Shown here piece after piece: positions 16,353-24,814 of a DNA stretch of 64,000 bases; position 1 is the first letter of the stretch, and every line of letters begins with the position of its first letter. Origin of the DNA: Streptomyces sp. H27-H1 (GTDB lineage: Bacteria; Actinomycetota; Actinomycetes; Streptomycetales; Streptomycetaceae); the NCBI RefSeq assembly GCF_026627445.1, contig NZ_JAPNLJ010000015.1:1-64000 (forward strand). Reading direction: 5' to 3'. The notes below the pieces were generated by a model that did not search any database, was not told where the DNA came from, and saw only the letters and a program-made list of their open reading frames with translations. The translations under genes were made by a program, and so were the position numbers.

Positions 16353-17638
16353 CACTGGGCCCGGGTGAAGTCCAGCGGCGGCAGCCGGTCGAGCCGGCTC
16401 TTGGCGCGGCGCAGCACGAGCTGGTCCGCGGTGAAGGAGTACCGCTGCTTCGGCTCGCCCTCGGGGAGGTAGCGGCGGACCAGCTCCTTGGCGGCCGCGC
16501 GGTAGCCGTCCTCGTCGGTGACCTCGGCCTCCAGCTTCTCCACGGTGGTCACGAAGGCGCGCAGTGCCTCCAGGGCCCGTACGCGGTCCAGGCGCAGCAA
16601 GCCGGCGTCCGCGGGGGAGCCGACGAGGGCGCCGTGTTCGCGGAACCAGGAGTAGAGGAAGACACCGGTGCCGGAGTCGAAGTTGCGGGTGGCGTCCTCG
16701 GCCTGCGGGTAACGGAACACCCGCTCCAGCAGGATCATGTCGATCTGCTCGTCGGCGAAGGGGACGAGCGCGCTGTCGGCACAGGCGAGCACGGTTTTCG
16801 CGTCGACCTTGATCTCCTCCAGCAGGCCGACGAACCAGTTCATCTTGAGGGAGATGTTCTCGTCGAACGGCCACAGGCCCTGGTAGTGCATCGAGTCGTG
16901 GAGGTAGCCCCAGATGGCGCGCGCCTCGAAGCACGCGTCGGCGGCGAGGCCGGTGGAGGCCCGCGGCAGGGAGTCCGGAGTCAGCACGGCCTCGGCGGCG
17001 GGCAGTGCGTACGTCTCGTGGATCCTGCGCATCTTGTTGTAGAAGAACATGGCGTACGGCTGGTCGGTCACCTTGTCGTGCGCCGCCACGTTCTCCGGGA
17101 AGAAGACGAGGCAGGACCCGAGGGTGAATCCGGCGCTGCCGGTGACCAGGACGAGGGACTGGCAGTTGTTCTTCGGGTGCGGGAAGTCCCCCGCCATGGC
17201 CGCGAGGGCGGCGGGCTCCTTGCGCAGGGCGAGGAAGCAGTCGAGCCGTTTGCCCGCGGGCGGGGCGCTGTTGGTGCTCTGGAGCGGGGCGAGGAAGAAG
17301 ACGACCTCTCCGTCGGCCGGGACCCGCAGGGCGTCGCGGGAGCGGGCGAAGTGGGGGCGGGCGCCAAGGCCGGCCGCCAGCCAGCCGTCGACGTCCGCGA
17401 CCAGGGCGTCGGCCTGCCCGGCGAGGCCGTTGGCCCGGTACCAGGCCGCGGCCTCGTCGCGTATCCGGCCCAGCAGGGCGCCATCCTCGGCGGTCGGGGC
17501 GGCAACGGTCCCGTCGTCCTCCTGGCGGGCCCGGAAGCGGTTCACCATCGGGATGAGGGAGGCCGTCAACGCGTCGGCCTGGGAGCGGACTTCGGCGGAC
17601 ACGGGGGCCGGCTGGGGGAGGAATCGACCGGTACTCAT
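16349..17638 (-). CDS. DUF6421-like protein with possible metal-binding motif
   Basis: A 429-residue soluble protein that I recognise only as an uncharacterised actinobacterial family, probably DUF6421. The central part is striking: LHDSMHYQGLWPFDEN places His247 and His251 in an HxxxH pair, with Glu274/Glu275 of GLLEEIKVD one or two helices later, an arrangement seen in some helical metalloenzymes. The N-terminal third contains FFLAPLQSTNSAPPAGKRLDCFLALR and the PHPKNNCQSLVLVTGSAGFTLGSC core. The ATG at 17638 overlaps the stop of the BacA-like gene (ATGA) and its stop overlaps the exporter start. In context it would be a tailoring or core enzyme of the small-molecule pathway; the reaction is unknown. 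Confidence 0.7.
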   Translation of the reverse strand: MSTGRFLPQPAPVSAEVRSQADALTASLIPMVNRFRARQEDDGTVAAPTAEDGALLGRIRDEAAAWYRANGLAGQADALVADVDGWLAAGLGARPHFARSRDALRVPADGEVVFFLAPLQSTNSAPPAGKRLDCFLALRKEPAALAAMAGDFPHPKNNCQSLVLVTGSAGFTLGSCLVFFPENVAAHDKVTDQPYAMFFYNKMRRIHETYALPAAEAVLTPDSLPRASTGLAADACFEARAIWGYLHDSMHYQGLWPFDENISLKMNWFVGLLEEIKVDAKTVLACADSALVPFADEQIDMILLERVFRYPQAEDATRNFDSGTGVFLYSWFREHGALVGSPADAGLLRLDRVRALEALRAFVTTVEKLEAEVTDEDGYRAAAKELVRRYLPEGEPKQRYSFTADQLVLRRAKSRLDRLPPLDFTRAQW

Positions 17639-18258
17639 CGGGCGACTCCCGTGACCCCGGCGAGTCCGGTGGCGCCGGATGTCCCGGCGGCTCCGCCGGA
17701 TCCGGCGGTGAGCGGCTCCCGGGCTCCGGGCCGGACGGTCAGTACCTGGTGGACGGTGAAGACCATCGGCACGGGGCCGAAGTCCCGCAGCACCCGTAAC
17801 CCGTTGTTCTCGGCGGCCACGATCGTGGTGACGCATCCCTCGACGAGGCCCTCGGCGCAGTCCCTGGCGGCCTGGGAGTTGCTCAGTACCTCGCGTATCT
17901 CGGCGTGCTCCGGCACGAGCCCCTCGGGCGCGGGGTGGGAGGCGACCGTGGCCGGAACGGGTGTTCCGCTGCTGGCGAGGACCATCCTGTGCGTCGGCAT
18001 CACGAAGCTGTCGATCATGTGGAGCCGGTGCAGGTTGGAGAAGACCAGGGTGTGCAGGGTGGGGTAGACGGCGCAGGCGGTCAACGCGTGCCGTCCGTCA
18101 TCCGGTACGGCTTCCAGCGCCGACTCGATGGAGGAGTGGAGCTCGACGGTCCCGTCGATGCCCCGCCTGCTCAGCCATTCGTGCGAGGCGGCTTCCAGAT
18201 TGGTGCCGTGCGGTCCGAGCGTGTGCAGATGACGGACCTCGTCGGGGCGCGCATACAT
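17635..18258 (-). CDS. Stand-alone prephenate dehydratase-fold protein, BacA-like
   Basis: A 207-residue protein with only the periplasmic-binding-like catalytic fold of prephenate dehydratase and no ACT domain. TLGPHGTNLEAA (residues 13-24) matches the GPEGTF start motif. SNSQAARDCAEGL and TTIVAAENNGLRVLRDFG match the later substrate-binding segments. The TRF triad that catalyses dehydration in PheA is not found: the equivalent strand reads PVPMVFTVHQVL. Bacilysin BacA, which decarboxylates prephenate without aromatisation, is a small protein of this kind, so a decarboxylase or related activity is more likely than Phe synthesis. An AGGAAGG site lies before the ATG. It is the first gene of the coupled operon. 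The Gly/Thr/Ala-rich C-terminal tail looks disordered. Confidence 0.75.
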   Translation of the reverse strand: MYARPDEVRHLHTLGPHGTNLEAASHEWLSRRGIDGTVELHSSIESALEAVPDDGRHALTACAVYPTLHTLVFSNLHRLHMIDSFVMPTHRMVLASSGTPVPATVASHPAPEGLVPEHAEIREVLSNSQAARDCAEGLVEGCVTTIVAAENNGLRVLRDFGPVPMVFTVHQVLTVRPGAREPLTAGSGGAAGTSGATGLAGVTGVAR

Positions 18259-18547
18259 CGTCTGCCTTGAACCTTCCTGTGCGCGTGCGGAATTGACGCT
18301 CCCGGGAGGGGTGGACGATGAGACCCGTCACGGAAGCGGGGGCAAGGTTCTTCTATCACCGAATCCCGCGCGCTGGGCCGTTCGAGAACGGGGGCGAGCG
18401 CCCGAAGGGTTAGATTCTCCGCACCGATTCGAGGGTCGAGGAGAATGCGGGCCGTCCCCGGACACGGCTCGCCGCGGCCGGTCTCCGGCAGGAGGAACGA
18501 TCCTCTGGGGAGCCTCTCGGGTGACAACGGGCGGCGCCCGGCCCGGC

Positions 18548-20110
18548 ATGCCGTCGTCGGGGGGCTCGGGTCACCACCATGTGGCCGTGATCCCATCTCA
18601 CTTGATCGGTGCGCTCTCCGCCCTGGCCTTGCTCGCACCCGCCTCCGCGTACGCCGCTTCCGCTCCCGCCGCACCTGCCGCCCCCGGCCCGGCCCGGTCG
18701 GGGGAGTTCTTCGCCGAGCTCCCCAAGGGGGGTGACCTGCACAACCACCTGTCCGGCGCCGTCACCACCGAGTTCCTGATCGAGCTCGGCGCCGGGGACG
18801 GCCTGTGCATCACCACCGACACCACCACCGCGGTACCCCCGCCCTGCGGACCCGGTACCCGCCCCGCGGCCGACGCCGTCACCGACCCCGCGTTCCGCCG
18901 GCAGGTCATCCGCGCCTGGTCGATGCAGGACTTTCCGGCCGACGGCAACGGCCACGACCACTTCTTCGACACCTTCGGCAAGTTCGGCGAGGTGACCTGG
19001 CGCCACCCCGGCCGGATGCTCGCGGAGGTCGCCAACACCGCGGCCCGGCAGAACCAGTTCTACCTGGAGACCATGGTCTCCCCGGCCTCCGGACCGGCCC
19101 GTGCCCTCGCCGACCGGGTCGGCTACGACGCCGACCTCGACCGCATGCACGACAAGATCCTCGCCGAGGGCGGCCTGGACGCGGTCGTCCGGCAGGCCCG
19201 CGCCGACGCCGACGCCACTGACGCGGAGTTCCGTAGCACCGCGCACTGCGACACCCAGACGCCCGATCCCGCCTGCTCCCTGCCGTACCGCTGGATCTCC
19301 CAGGTCGCCCGTCTCGGCACCCCGGAGCGGGTGTTCACCCAGATGGCGCTCGGCATGCGGCTGGCCGAGCGCGACCCGCGCTTCGTCGCCGTCAATTTGG
19401 TGCAGCCGGAGGACGGCGAAGTCGCCCTGCGCGACTACCGCCTGCACATGCGGATGCTGAACTACCTCAAGACCCAGTACCCGAAGGCGCACATCACCCT
19501 GCACGCGGGTGAGCTGGTGCCCGGCCTGGTCAAGCCGGAGGACCTGACCTTCCACATCAGGGAGGCCGCCCAGACGGGCCGCGCCGAGCGGATCGGGCAC
19601 GGAGTGTCCGTCCTGAGCGAGGACCGCTGGGAGTCGCTCATGCGGTACATGGCCGAGCGGCGGATCGCGGTCGAGGTCCCCTTCCACAGCAACGAGCAGA
19701 TCCTGCGCGTTTCCGGCGACGCGCACCCCTTCGCCACCTACCGCCGGCACGGCGTCCCGGTCGTCCTGGCCACCGACGACCCGGGCGTGTCCCGGATCGA
19801 GATCACCGACGAGTACCGCCGGGCCGCCGAGATGTACGGGCTCGGCTACCCGGAGCTGAGGGACCTCGCCCGGGCCTCCCTGGAGCACTCGTTCCTGCCC
19901 GGCCGCGGCCTGTGGAACCGTAACGTCCGTACCGGCTACCGGCCGACCGGGCCGTGTTCCGACGAGCGCCCGGGCGCCGAACACCCGGGCAAGCGGTGCG
20001 CCGGCTTCCTGGCCGCCAGCCCGAAGGCCCAGGTCGAGTGGCGCCAGGAAGCGGCCTTCCACCGCTTCGAGACCGCCCACGCCCGAGCCACCCACTCCGC
20101 CCCCCACTAA
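18548..20110 (+). CDS. Secreted adenosine deaminase-family enzyme
   Basis: A 520-residue exported metal-dependent deaminase. A signal peptide (SHLIGALSALALLAPASAYAAS) precedes the TIM barrel. Zinc ligands His65/His67 sit in GDLHNHLSG. The catalytic Glu is in LHAGE (319-322). IGHGVSVL supplies the next His, and the Asp pair 410/411 is in LATDDPGVS. A Cys-containing insertion (GLCITTDT...PPCGPGT) and the extra C-terminal tail with Cys pairs suit an extracellular protein. Likely role: deamination of extracellular adenosine or a related nucleoside for scavenging or signalling. ATG 18548 is listed; GTG at 18581 or 18587, nearer the hydrophobic core, is just as plausible. Confidence 0.8.
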   Translation: MPSSGGSGHHHVAVIPSHLIGALSALALLAPASAYAASAPAAPAAPGPARSGEFFAELPKGGDLHNHLSGAVTTEFLIELGAGDGLCITTDTTTAVPPPCGPGTRPAADAVTDPAFRRQVIRAWSMQDFPADGNGHDHFFDTFGKFGEVTWRHPGRMLAEVANTAARQNQFYLETMVSPASGPARALADRVGYDADLDRMHDKILAEGGLDAVVRQARADADATDAEFRSTAHCDTQTPDPACSLPYRWISQVARLGTPERVFTQMALGMRLAERDPRFVAVNLVQPEDGEVALRDYRLHMRMLNYLKTQYPKAHITLHAGELVPGLVKPEDLTFHIREAAQTGRAERIGHGVSVLSEDRWESLMRYMAERRIAVEVPFHSNEQILRVSGDAHPFATYRRHGVPVVLATDDPGVSRIEITDEYRRAAEMYGLGYPELRDLARASLEHSFLPGRGLWNRNVRTGYRPTGPCSDERPGAEHPGKRCAGFLAASPKAQVEWRQEAAFHRFETAHARATHSAPH

Positions 20111-20641
20111 GGACCGGGACCAAGGCCGCCTTGGCCGGCCCGCCCCGACCGTACGACGCCGGACCCCGGCCCGCGCCCGCGATGGGTGCGGGCCGGCGCG
20201 CATCCCGCCGACGTCGGCGACGGCGGACACGCCTGCTCGAGTGCCGATGACGGCGGTGACGTCGGTGCGTCGCCGGTCCGGCCGGTTACGCGCGGAGGGG
20301 CTGCGGCCGCGAGGCCGGCCGGTCAGGTTCGCGCCCTCCATCTGCCGTGAGATGGCACGGGCGGCGGAGCGGCCCGCCGGGACGTACGCCGTCGACCGGC
20401 CCGCCGATCCTCCGGCGGGGCCCGGGGCCGGACCCGGCTCCCTCCACGTGCGGAAGCGAGCCCCGGCCGGGCACCGGTCGTGCCACTCAACGGAACGGCG
20501 ACGGGGAGCGTCTGCTTGAGGCTCATGTACGCCACTCGCTACACCCGTTGGGGTGAAGGACCCGATGAGACCCTCCTCGTCGTACCCCGAGGCGGGCCAT
20601 GGTTCTTCAGGAGAAACGGACTCGAAGAGGGGTATGGAACT
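20111..20641. other. Long GC-rich gap
   Basis: More than 500 bases between the deaminase and the next secreted protein. A small dyad (CCAAGGC/GCCTTGG, about 20121-20136) could help end the deaminase transcript. A CACCC/GGGTG dyad near 20543 lies in the probable promoter region of the next gene. No frame in between has family resemblance. Confidence 0.4.
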
Positions 20642-21094
20642 TTGCGTTTGAGGCGCACTGGAACGATCTTGGGCGCAGTCGCGCTCACCGTGCTGACGAT
20701 CCCGGCCAACGCCCATGCCGCGGCGGTCGCCTGTGGTGGAGGCGTGTCGACCGGCCGTGTGGCCGTCAACGGCTGCATCAGTGCCGAGCGCGGATCCGCC
20801 GGGAGATTTCCCACCCGCGAGATCACCGCGTACATCAAGGCGCGCAACACCGGAACGAAGGGCCTCAACATCTCGTACGAGGCGTTCTTCCGTGTCGTCG
20901 ACGGCGGGCACTGGGAGAAGCTCGGCAACGGCCGCTCCTACGCCGGTGCGGGCCAGGCCATCGGACCCGTCGAAGTGGGGAGCACGACCCGGGTGTGCGG
21001 CCCAGTGAAGGTCGAGATCCGGGTACATGCCCGCGCCGACGGTGGCGTCTGGAGCGGCTGGTCTCCCGCGTCCACGAAGCAGTGCCAGACCTGA
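20642..21094 (+). CDS. Small secreted protein of unknown function
   Basis: A 150-residue exported protein. A clear signal peptide (RRTGTILGAVALTVLTIPANAHA) is followed by a beta-rich domain with four Cys (ACGGG, NGCIS, RVCGP and the final QCQT). These could form two disulfides. No family is recognised; the composition resembles small secreted beta-sandwich proteins. TTG at 20642 is chosen because GAAGAGGGG lies eight bases ahead; a second TTG two codons later is possible. A strong hairpin terminator follows at 21114-21152. Confidence 0.65.
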   Translation: MRLRRTGTILGAVALTVLTIPANAHAAAVACGGGVSTGRVAVNGCISAERGSAGRFPTREITAYIKARNTGTKGLNISYEAFFRVVDGGHWEKLGNGRSYAGAGQAIGPVEVGSTTRVCGPVKVEIRVHARADGGVWSGWSPASTKQCQT

Positions 21095-21113
21095 GTCGCC
21101 GAACGCTCCGGGG

Positions 21114-21152
21114 CGGCGGGCCGGGCGCGCTACAGGCGCGACCGGCCCGCCG
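21114..21152 (+). terminator. Strong GC hairpin after the small secreted protein
   Basis: CGGCGGGCCGG pairs perfectly with CCGGCCCGCCG over 11 bases, and GCGC extends the stem inwards. It lies 20 bases after the stop codon, the usual place for an intrinsic-type terminator in Streptomyces, although no T run follows. Confidence 0.6.
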
Positions 21153-21272
21153 TGACCGACCGGCCGTAAGACATTCGTCATCAGCGATGGGATGGCTCCG
21201 CGGGCTCCCAAGACGTTGACTGTCCGTGACGGATCGGACGATCGCGTCGAGGGTGAGAACGAGGGAGCCGGC

Positions 21273-21851
21273 ATGGGAATCGGAAAGAAGCGCGGAGGGC
21301 TGCTCGCCGGTCTGCTGGTCCCGGCCGTCGCACTGCTGGGCCTCGGCCTGTACTGGTTCCAGCCGTGGAAGCTCTGGCAGAACGAGACGGTCAACGAGAC
21401 CCTGCCGACGGCCCAACTCGCTCCGGCGGCCTCGGCGTCCCCGGGGACCCCGGCGCCGAGCGGCACCGAGACGGCCACCCCGCCCGCGCAGACCGGTCCG
21501 CAGACCCTCGGCCAGGGTGGGCTCATCAGCCACGAGCACACCACCACCGGCACGGCCAAGCTCATCCGCCTCCCCGACGGCTCCCGCACCCTGCGCCTGG
21601 AGAACCTCGACACGAGCAACGGACCCGACCTGCGCGTCTGGCTGACCGACGCCCCGGTGAAGGAGGGCACGGCCGGCTGGCGCGTCTTCGACGACGGCAA
21701 GTACGTCAGCCTGGGCAAGCTCAAGGGCAACAAGGGCGACCAGAACTACGAGATCCCCGCCGACGTGAACCTGTCGGACTACACGAGCGTCACCATCTGG
21801 TGCGACCGCTTCGACGTCTCCTTCGGCGCCGCCGAACTGGCGAAGACCTGA
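21273..21851 (+). CDS. Membrane-anchored DM13-domain protein
   Basis: A 192-residue protein. An N-terminal membrane anchor (GGLLAGLLVPAVALLGLGLYWF, residues 8-29) is followed by a Pro/Ala/Thr-rich linker and a DM13 domain (about 85-190) with SRTLRLENLDTSNGPDLRVWLTD, YVSLGKLKGNKGDQNYEIP and the conserved Cys in VTIWCDRFDVSFGAAEL. DM13 domains have been proposed to take part in redox or electron transfer at the cell surface; this is family knowledge, not shown here. The ATG at 21273 follows GAGGGAG. No operon partner is visible on the same strand. Confidence 0.85.
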   Translation: MGIGKKRGGLLAGLLVPAVALLGLGLYWFQPWKLWQNETVNETLPTAQLAPAASASPGTPAPSGTETATPPAQTGPQTLGQGGLISHEHTTTGTAKLIRLPDGSRTLRLENLDTSNGPDLRVWLTDAPVKEGTAGWRVFDDGKYVSLGKLKGNKGDQNYEIPADVNLSDYTSVTIWCDRFDVSFGAAELAKT

Positions 21852-21928
21852 ACGAACCGGATGCCCGGAGCCCGGATACCCGGATGACCGGATGCACCGA
21901 CAGGGTCCGGGGCTGGGTGCGCGGGGGA

Positions 21929-23140
21929 TCAGGCGGATGCGGTCTGCGGTGAGGGCTGCTCCCGGGTGCCCGGGGCGGGGCGGAGCACGCCGGCGGTGGC
22001 TGCCGCGACCAGGCAGAGCGCGACCGGCAGGAAGAAGGTGAGGTTCAGCGGCATCAAGTGGGTGAGCGGTCCGATGACGGCGGGTCCGGCCAGCATCCCG
22101 AGGTAGCCCAGGCCCGCGACGCGGGAGACGTTCACGCCGGAGGCTTCCGGATCGATGTGGCCGGCGGCGCTGAAGAACTGCGGGACGCAGCCGGACAGGC
22201 CGATGCCGAACAGGGTCCATCCGGCCAACGCCAGGGGGATGGTGGGGGAGAGGGCCGCTGCGCTCAGGCCGAGGGCTGCGAGGCCGGCCCCGCAGCGGAC
22301 GACGAACACCGGGCCCCGCCGTGCGGCGAGCCGGTCGGTGAGCAGCCGTCCGACGGTCATGGCGGCGGCGAAGGCTCCGTAGGCGAGGGCCGCCGTCGCC
22401 GCGGGTGCGTCGAGTACGTCCTTGAGGTGCAGGACGCTCCAGTCGTTGGCCACCCCCTCGCAGAGCATGAGCATCAGGGCGAGTACGGCCAGAGCCCACA
22501 CGCGTCGGGGGGTACGGCGCCCGGCAGCGCCGGAGGTGTCCTTGTCGGGCGCAGTCGCGGTCGCGGTCGCAGTCGCGGTTTCGGGCGGCAGGAGTGCGGT
22601 CGTGGCGAGTGCCGTGACGAGGAGCCCCGCGGCGCCCACTCCCGTCAGGGTCGGGGTGATGCCCCAGCCCCATCCGATCGCGGCGGCGCCGGCCAGGGCG
22701 GCCCCCACCCCGCCGAGGGAGAAGACGGCGTGGAAGGCGGACATCACCGGACGCCCGTAGGCGCGCTCGACGTGTACGGCATGGGTGTTCATGGCGACGT
22801 CCAGGCAGCCGTTGCCCAGGCCGAGTACGAAGAGGGCGCCCCCCAGCGTCCAGGCGTCCGTGGCCAGCGCGGGCAGGACCAGGGCCGCGCTGCACAGGGC
22901 CGCGCCGGCCGGGACGATGCGGCGGGCGCCGAGCCGGTCGGTCAGCGGCCCGCACACCTGCATGCCGATGAACGCGCCCGCACCCAGCAGCAGGAGCAGC
23001 CAGCCCAACGTCGCGTGGGTGATTCCGGTGCGTTGTTCCACCGCGGGGATGTGGACGATCCACATTCCGAGGACGAAGCCGTTCAGGGCGAAGAAGGTGA
23101 AGGTGGCCAGACGCGCGGCCGAGGGAGGTCGACGATGCAT
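21929..23140 (-). CDS. MFS transporter, YbjJ-like
   Basis: A 403-residue major facilitator with about twelve membrane helices. LTDRLGARRIVPAGA is the loop 2-3 motif and LLTDRLAARRGPVFVVRCGA its second-half repeat. A long Ala/Thr-rich loop (TATATATAPDKDTSG) separates the halves. The closest recognisable type is the YbjJ/FucP-like group, whose members carry sugars or sugar phosphates or are of unknown substrate. ATG 23140 begins just before the first helix. It is divergent from a DeoR regulator across a 65-base promoter region with TGTTCG half-sites, so it is probably regulated by it. Confidence 0.85.
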   Translation of the reverse strand: MHRRPPSAARLATFTFFALNGFVLGMWIVHIPAVEQRTGITHATLGWLLLLLGAGAFIGMQVCGPLTDRLGARRIVPAGAALCSAALVLPALATDAWTLGGALFVLGLGNGCLDVAMNTHAVHVERAYGRPVMSAFHAVFSLGGVGAALAGAAAIGWGWGITPTLTGVGAAGLLVTALATTALLPPETATATATATAPDKDTSGAAGRRTPRRVWALAVLALMLMLCEGVANDWSVLHLKDVLDAPAATAALAYGAFAAAMTVGRLLTDRLAARRGPVFVVRCGAGLAALGLSAAALSPTIPLALAGWTLFGIGLSGCVPQFFSAAGHIDPEASGVNVSRVAGLGYLGMLAGPAVIGPLTHLMPLNLTFFLPVALCLVAAATAGVLRPAPGTREQPSPQTASA

Positions 23141-23166
23141 ACTGCGACCGTAACAAACATCATCTG

Positions 23167-23203
23167 TGTTCGTAAGTTGCGTTTCGAACATCAATCCTGT
23201 TCG
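23167..23203. promoter_or_regulatory. DeoR operator half-sites between MFS and DeoR genes
   Basis: TGTTCG at 23167-23172, its inverse CGAACA at 23185-23190 and TGTTCG again at 23198-23203 lie in the short region between the two divergent genes. Repeated short half-sites with helical-turn-like spacing are usual for DeoR/GlpR regulators. The last copy lies next to the DeoR gene's start codon, so autoregulation is likely. Confidence 0.5.
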
Positions 23204-23205
23204 AT

Positions 23206-23970
23206 GTGGGTATGGTGAGTATCGACAGACTGAAGCAGATCACCGAGGCCGTGCGTGCGGCCGACCAGCTGAGCGTGGCGGAGCTCGCGGCCCTGACCGG
23301 CTGCTCGGAGATGACCATCCGGCGTGATCTGGAGACCCTGTCCGAACAGGGGGTCCTGGAGCGGTTCCGCGGTGGCGCCCGGAGCCTGCTGTTGCGCGGC
23401 GAGGAGCCCCCCTTCGCGCTGCGGGCCCAGGAGGGCGTGGACGTCAAACGGCGGCTGGCCGCCGAGGTCGCCGCCCTGATCGCCGACGGCGAGTCGGTCG
23501 TCATCGACAGCGGAACCACCTGCCTGGAGGTGGCGCACGCCCTCGCCGGCCGAAGGCTCACCGTCATGCCGCTGTCCCTGCACGCGGCCAACGCCCTGAC
23601 CGGCGGTGCGCAGCTGACGCTGCTGATCCCCGGCGGTCAGCCACGGCCCGGAGAGCTGGCGTTGACCGGCCCCCTGGCGCTGGCCTCCCTCTCCGCGCTG
23701 CGGTTCGACACCGCGGTGATCAGCTGCTGCGGACTGACGGCCGAAGACGGCCTGACCGCCTACGACTTGGGTGACGCCGCGATCAAGCAAGCGGCGATCG
23801 CCTCCTCCCGACGCGTCATCGCCGTCACCGAAGCGGGCAAGCTCTCCCGCACCGCCCTGGCCCACGTGGCACCGCTGTCCGCACTGGACGCGGTCGTGAC
23901 CGAGGAATCGGCCTCCGGTGCCGCAATCGAAGCACTGGCCGCGGCCGGTGTGACCGTACGAAAGGTATGA
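23206..23970 (+). CDS. DeoR/GlpR-family regulator
   Basis: A 254-residue repressor. The N-terminal helix-turn-helix (DRLKQITEAVRAADQLSVAELAALTGCSEMTIRRDLETLSEQG) is the DeoR signature. The effector domain (about 75-250) shows VVIDSGTTCLEVAHAL, the ISCCGL strand and the DLGDAAIKQAAIASSRRVIAVTEAGKLSR ligand loop used to sense phosphorylated sugars. The start may be GTG 23206 or ATG 23212. It overlaps the HAD gene by four bases, so it is co-transcribed with it. Its most likely targets are itself and the divergent MFS gene. Confidence 0.9.
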   Translation: MGMVSIDRLKQITEAVRAADQLSVAELAALTGCSEMTIRRDLETLSEQGVLERFRGGARSLLLRGEEPPFALRAQEGVDVKRRLAAEVAALIADGESVVIDSGTTCLEVAHALAGRRLTVMPLSLHAANALTGGAQLTLLIPGGQPRPGELALTGPLALASLSALRFDTAVISCCGLTAEDGLTAYDLGDAAIKQAAIASSRRVIAVTEAGKLSRTALAHVAPLSALDAVVTEESASGAAIEALAAAGVTVRKV

Positions 23971-24572
23971 CCCCCTCCATGGACACCGTGCTGTTCGACA
24001 TGTTCGGCGTGATCGCCCGCCACCAGTCCCCCCAGGGCAAGGCCCGTCTCGTGGCCGTCGCGGACCACGCACCGGAGTCCTTCTGGGAGGCGTACTGGGA
24101 ACTGCGCCAGCCCTACGACCGCGGCGACGTGGACGGGGTGCAGTACTGGCGCACCGTCGCCCGGAGGCTGGGCACGGCCTTCGGCTCGGCGCGGATCGCC
24201 GACCTGATCGAGGCCGACCTGGACAGCTGGAGCGCCGTCGACCCGTCTATGGTGGACCTCCTCGGAGAGCTCGCGGACGCAGGCCGGAACATCGCCCTGC
24301 TCTCCAACATCCCGGAAGAGCTGGCCGCCTACTACGAGAACCGCTACGCCTGGCTGAAGCACTTCGCGGTACTCGGCTTCTCCTGCCGCATCGGCCACGC
24401 GAAGCCCGAGGCCGGCGCCTACCAGTGGTGCTGTCAGGCACTCGGACTCGAACCCGGCCGGATCCTCTTCGTGGACGACCGCGAGGACAACATCGCCGCC
24501 GCCCGGGCCCTCGGCATCCGCGGGCACCTGTTCACCACACCCGACCGGTTGAGGACCGCCCTGGGCCTCTGA
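23967..24572 (+). CDS. HAD-superfamily phosphatase
   Basis: A 201-residue HAD hydrolase. Motif I is LFDMFGV, in which the first Asp is kept and the second is Phe, as in the haloacid-dehalogenase/YihX-like subgroup. Motif II is ALLSNIPEE, the Lys is in GHAKPEAGAYQW and the acidic motif IV is LFVDDREDNIAAARALGI. The alpha-helical cap is inserted after motif I. Coupled by ATGA overlap to the DeoR gene, it probably dephosphorylates the sugar phosphate or metabolite that the regulator senses. Confidence 0.85.
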   Translation: MTPSMDTVLFDMFGVIARHQSPQGKARLVAVADHAPESFWEAYWELRQPYDRGDVDGVQYWRTVARRLGTAFGSARIADLIEADLDSWSAVDPSMVDLLGELADAGRNIALLSNIPEELAAYYENRYAWLKHFAVLGFSCRIGHAKPEAGAYQWCCQALGLEPGRILFVDDREDNIAAARALGIRGHLFTTPDRLRTALGL

Positions 24573-24654
24573 TGCTGCCGAACGGACCGACGGCTCGACG
24601 GCTCGCACGGTTATGGATACTGAACACGCAGTTTGCGTAGGTTCCTTCCGCAGT

Positions 24655-24673
24655 CGGACCCATTGCGGGTCCG
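24655..24673. terminator. Hairpin after the DeoR-HAD operon
   Basis: CGGACCC, five bases, GGGTCCG: perfect 7-base arms about 80 bases after the HAD stop. It may be a terminator, or an operator for whatever once followed. Confidence 0.35.
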
Positions 24674-24814
24674 AGGCACAGACCGAGCACATCGAGGAGC
24701 CGAATTCCGTCATGATCGTTCGCCCCCACGAGGCGGGAAGCCGCCTGCTGGCCGAGTACCTGGCGTCCAGGGGAGGCTCGTGGCTGCGCGGACGGGTACG
24801 GGTCCGGTCCGGGT

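Noticed and set aside
20241..20519. 92-codon frame in the gap after the deaminase
   Set aside because: Arg/Pro/Gly composition typical of random high-GC frames, no ribosome binding site and no recognisable pattern.
18410..21733. Open minus-strand frame of more than 1000 codons across the deaminase, secreted and DM13 genes
   Set aside because: It lies opposite three well-supported plus-strand genes and its composition is that of an antisense shadow in high-GC DNA; no domain motifs are seen.
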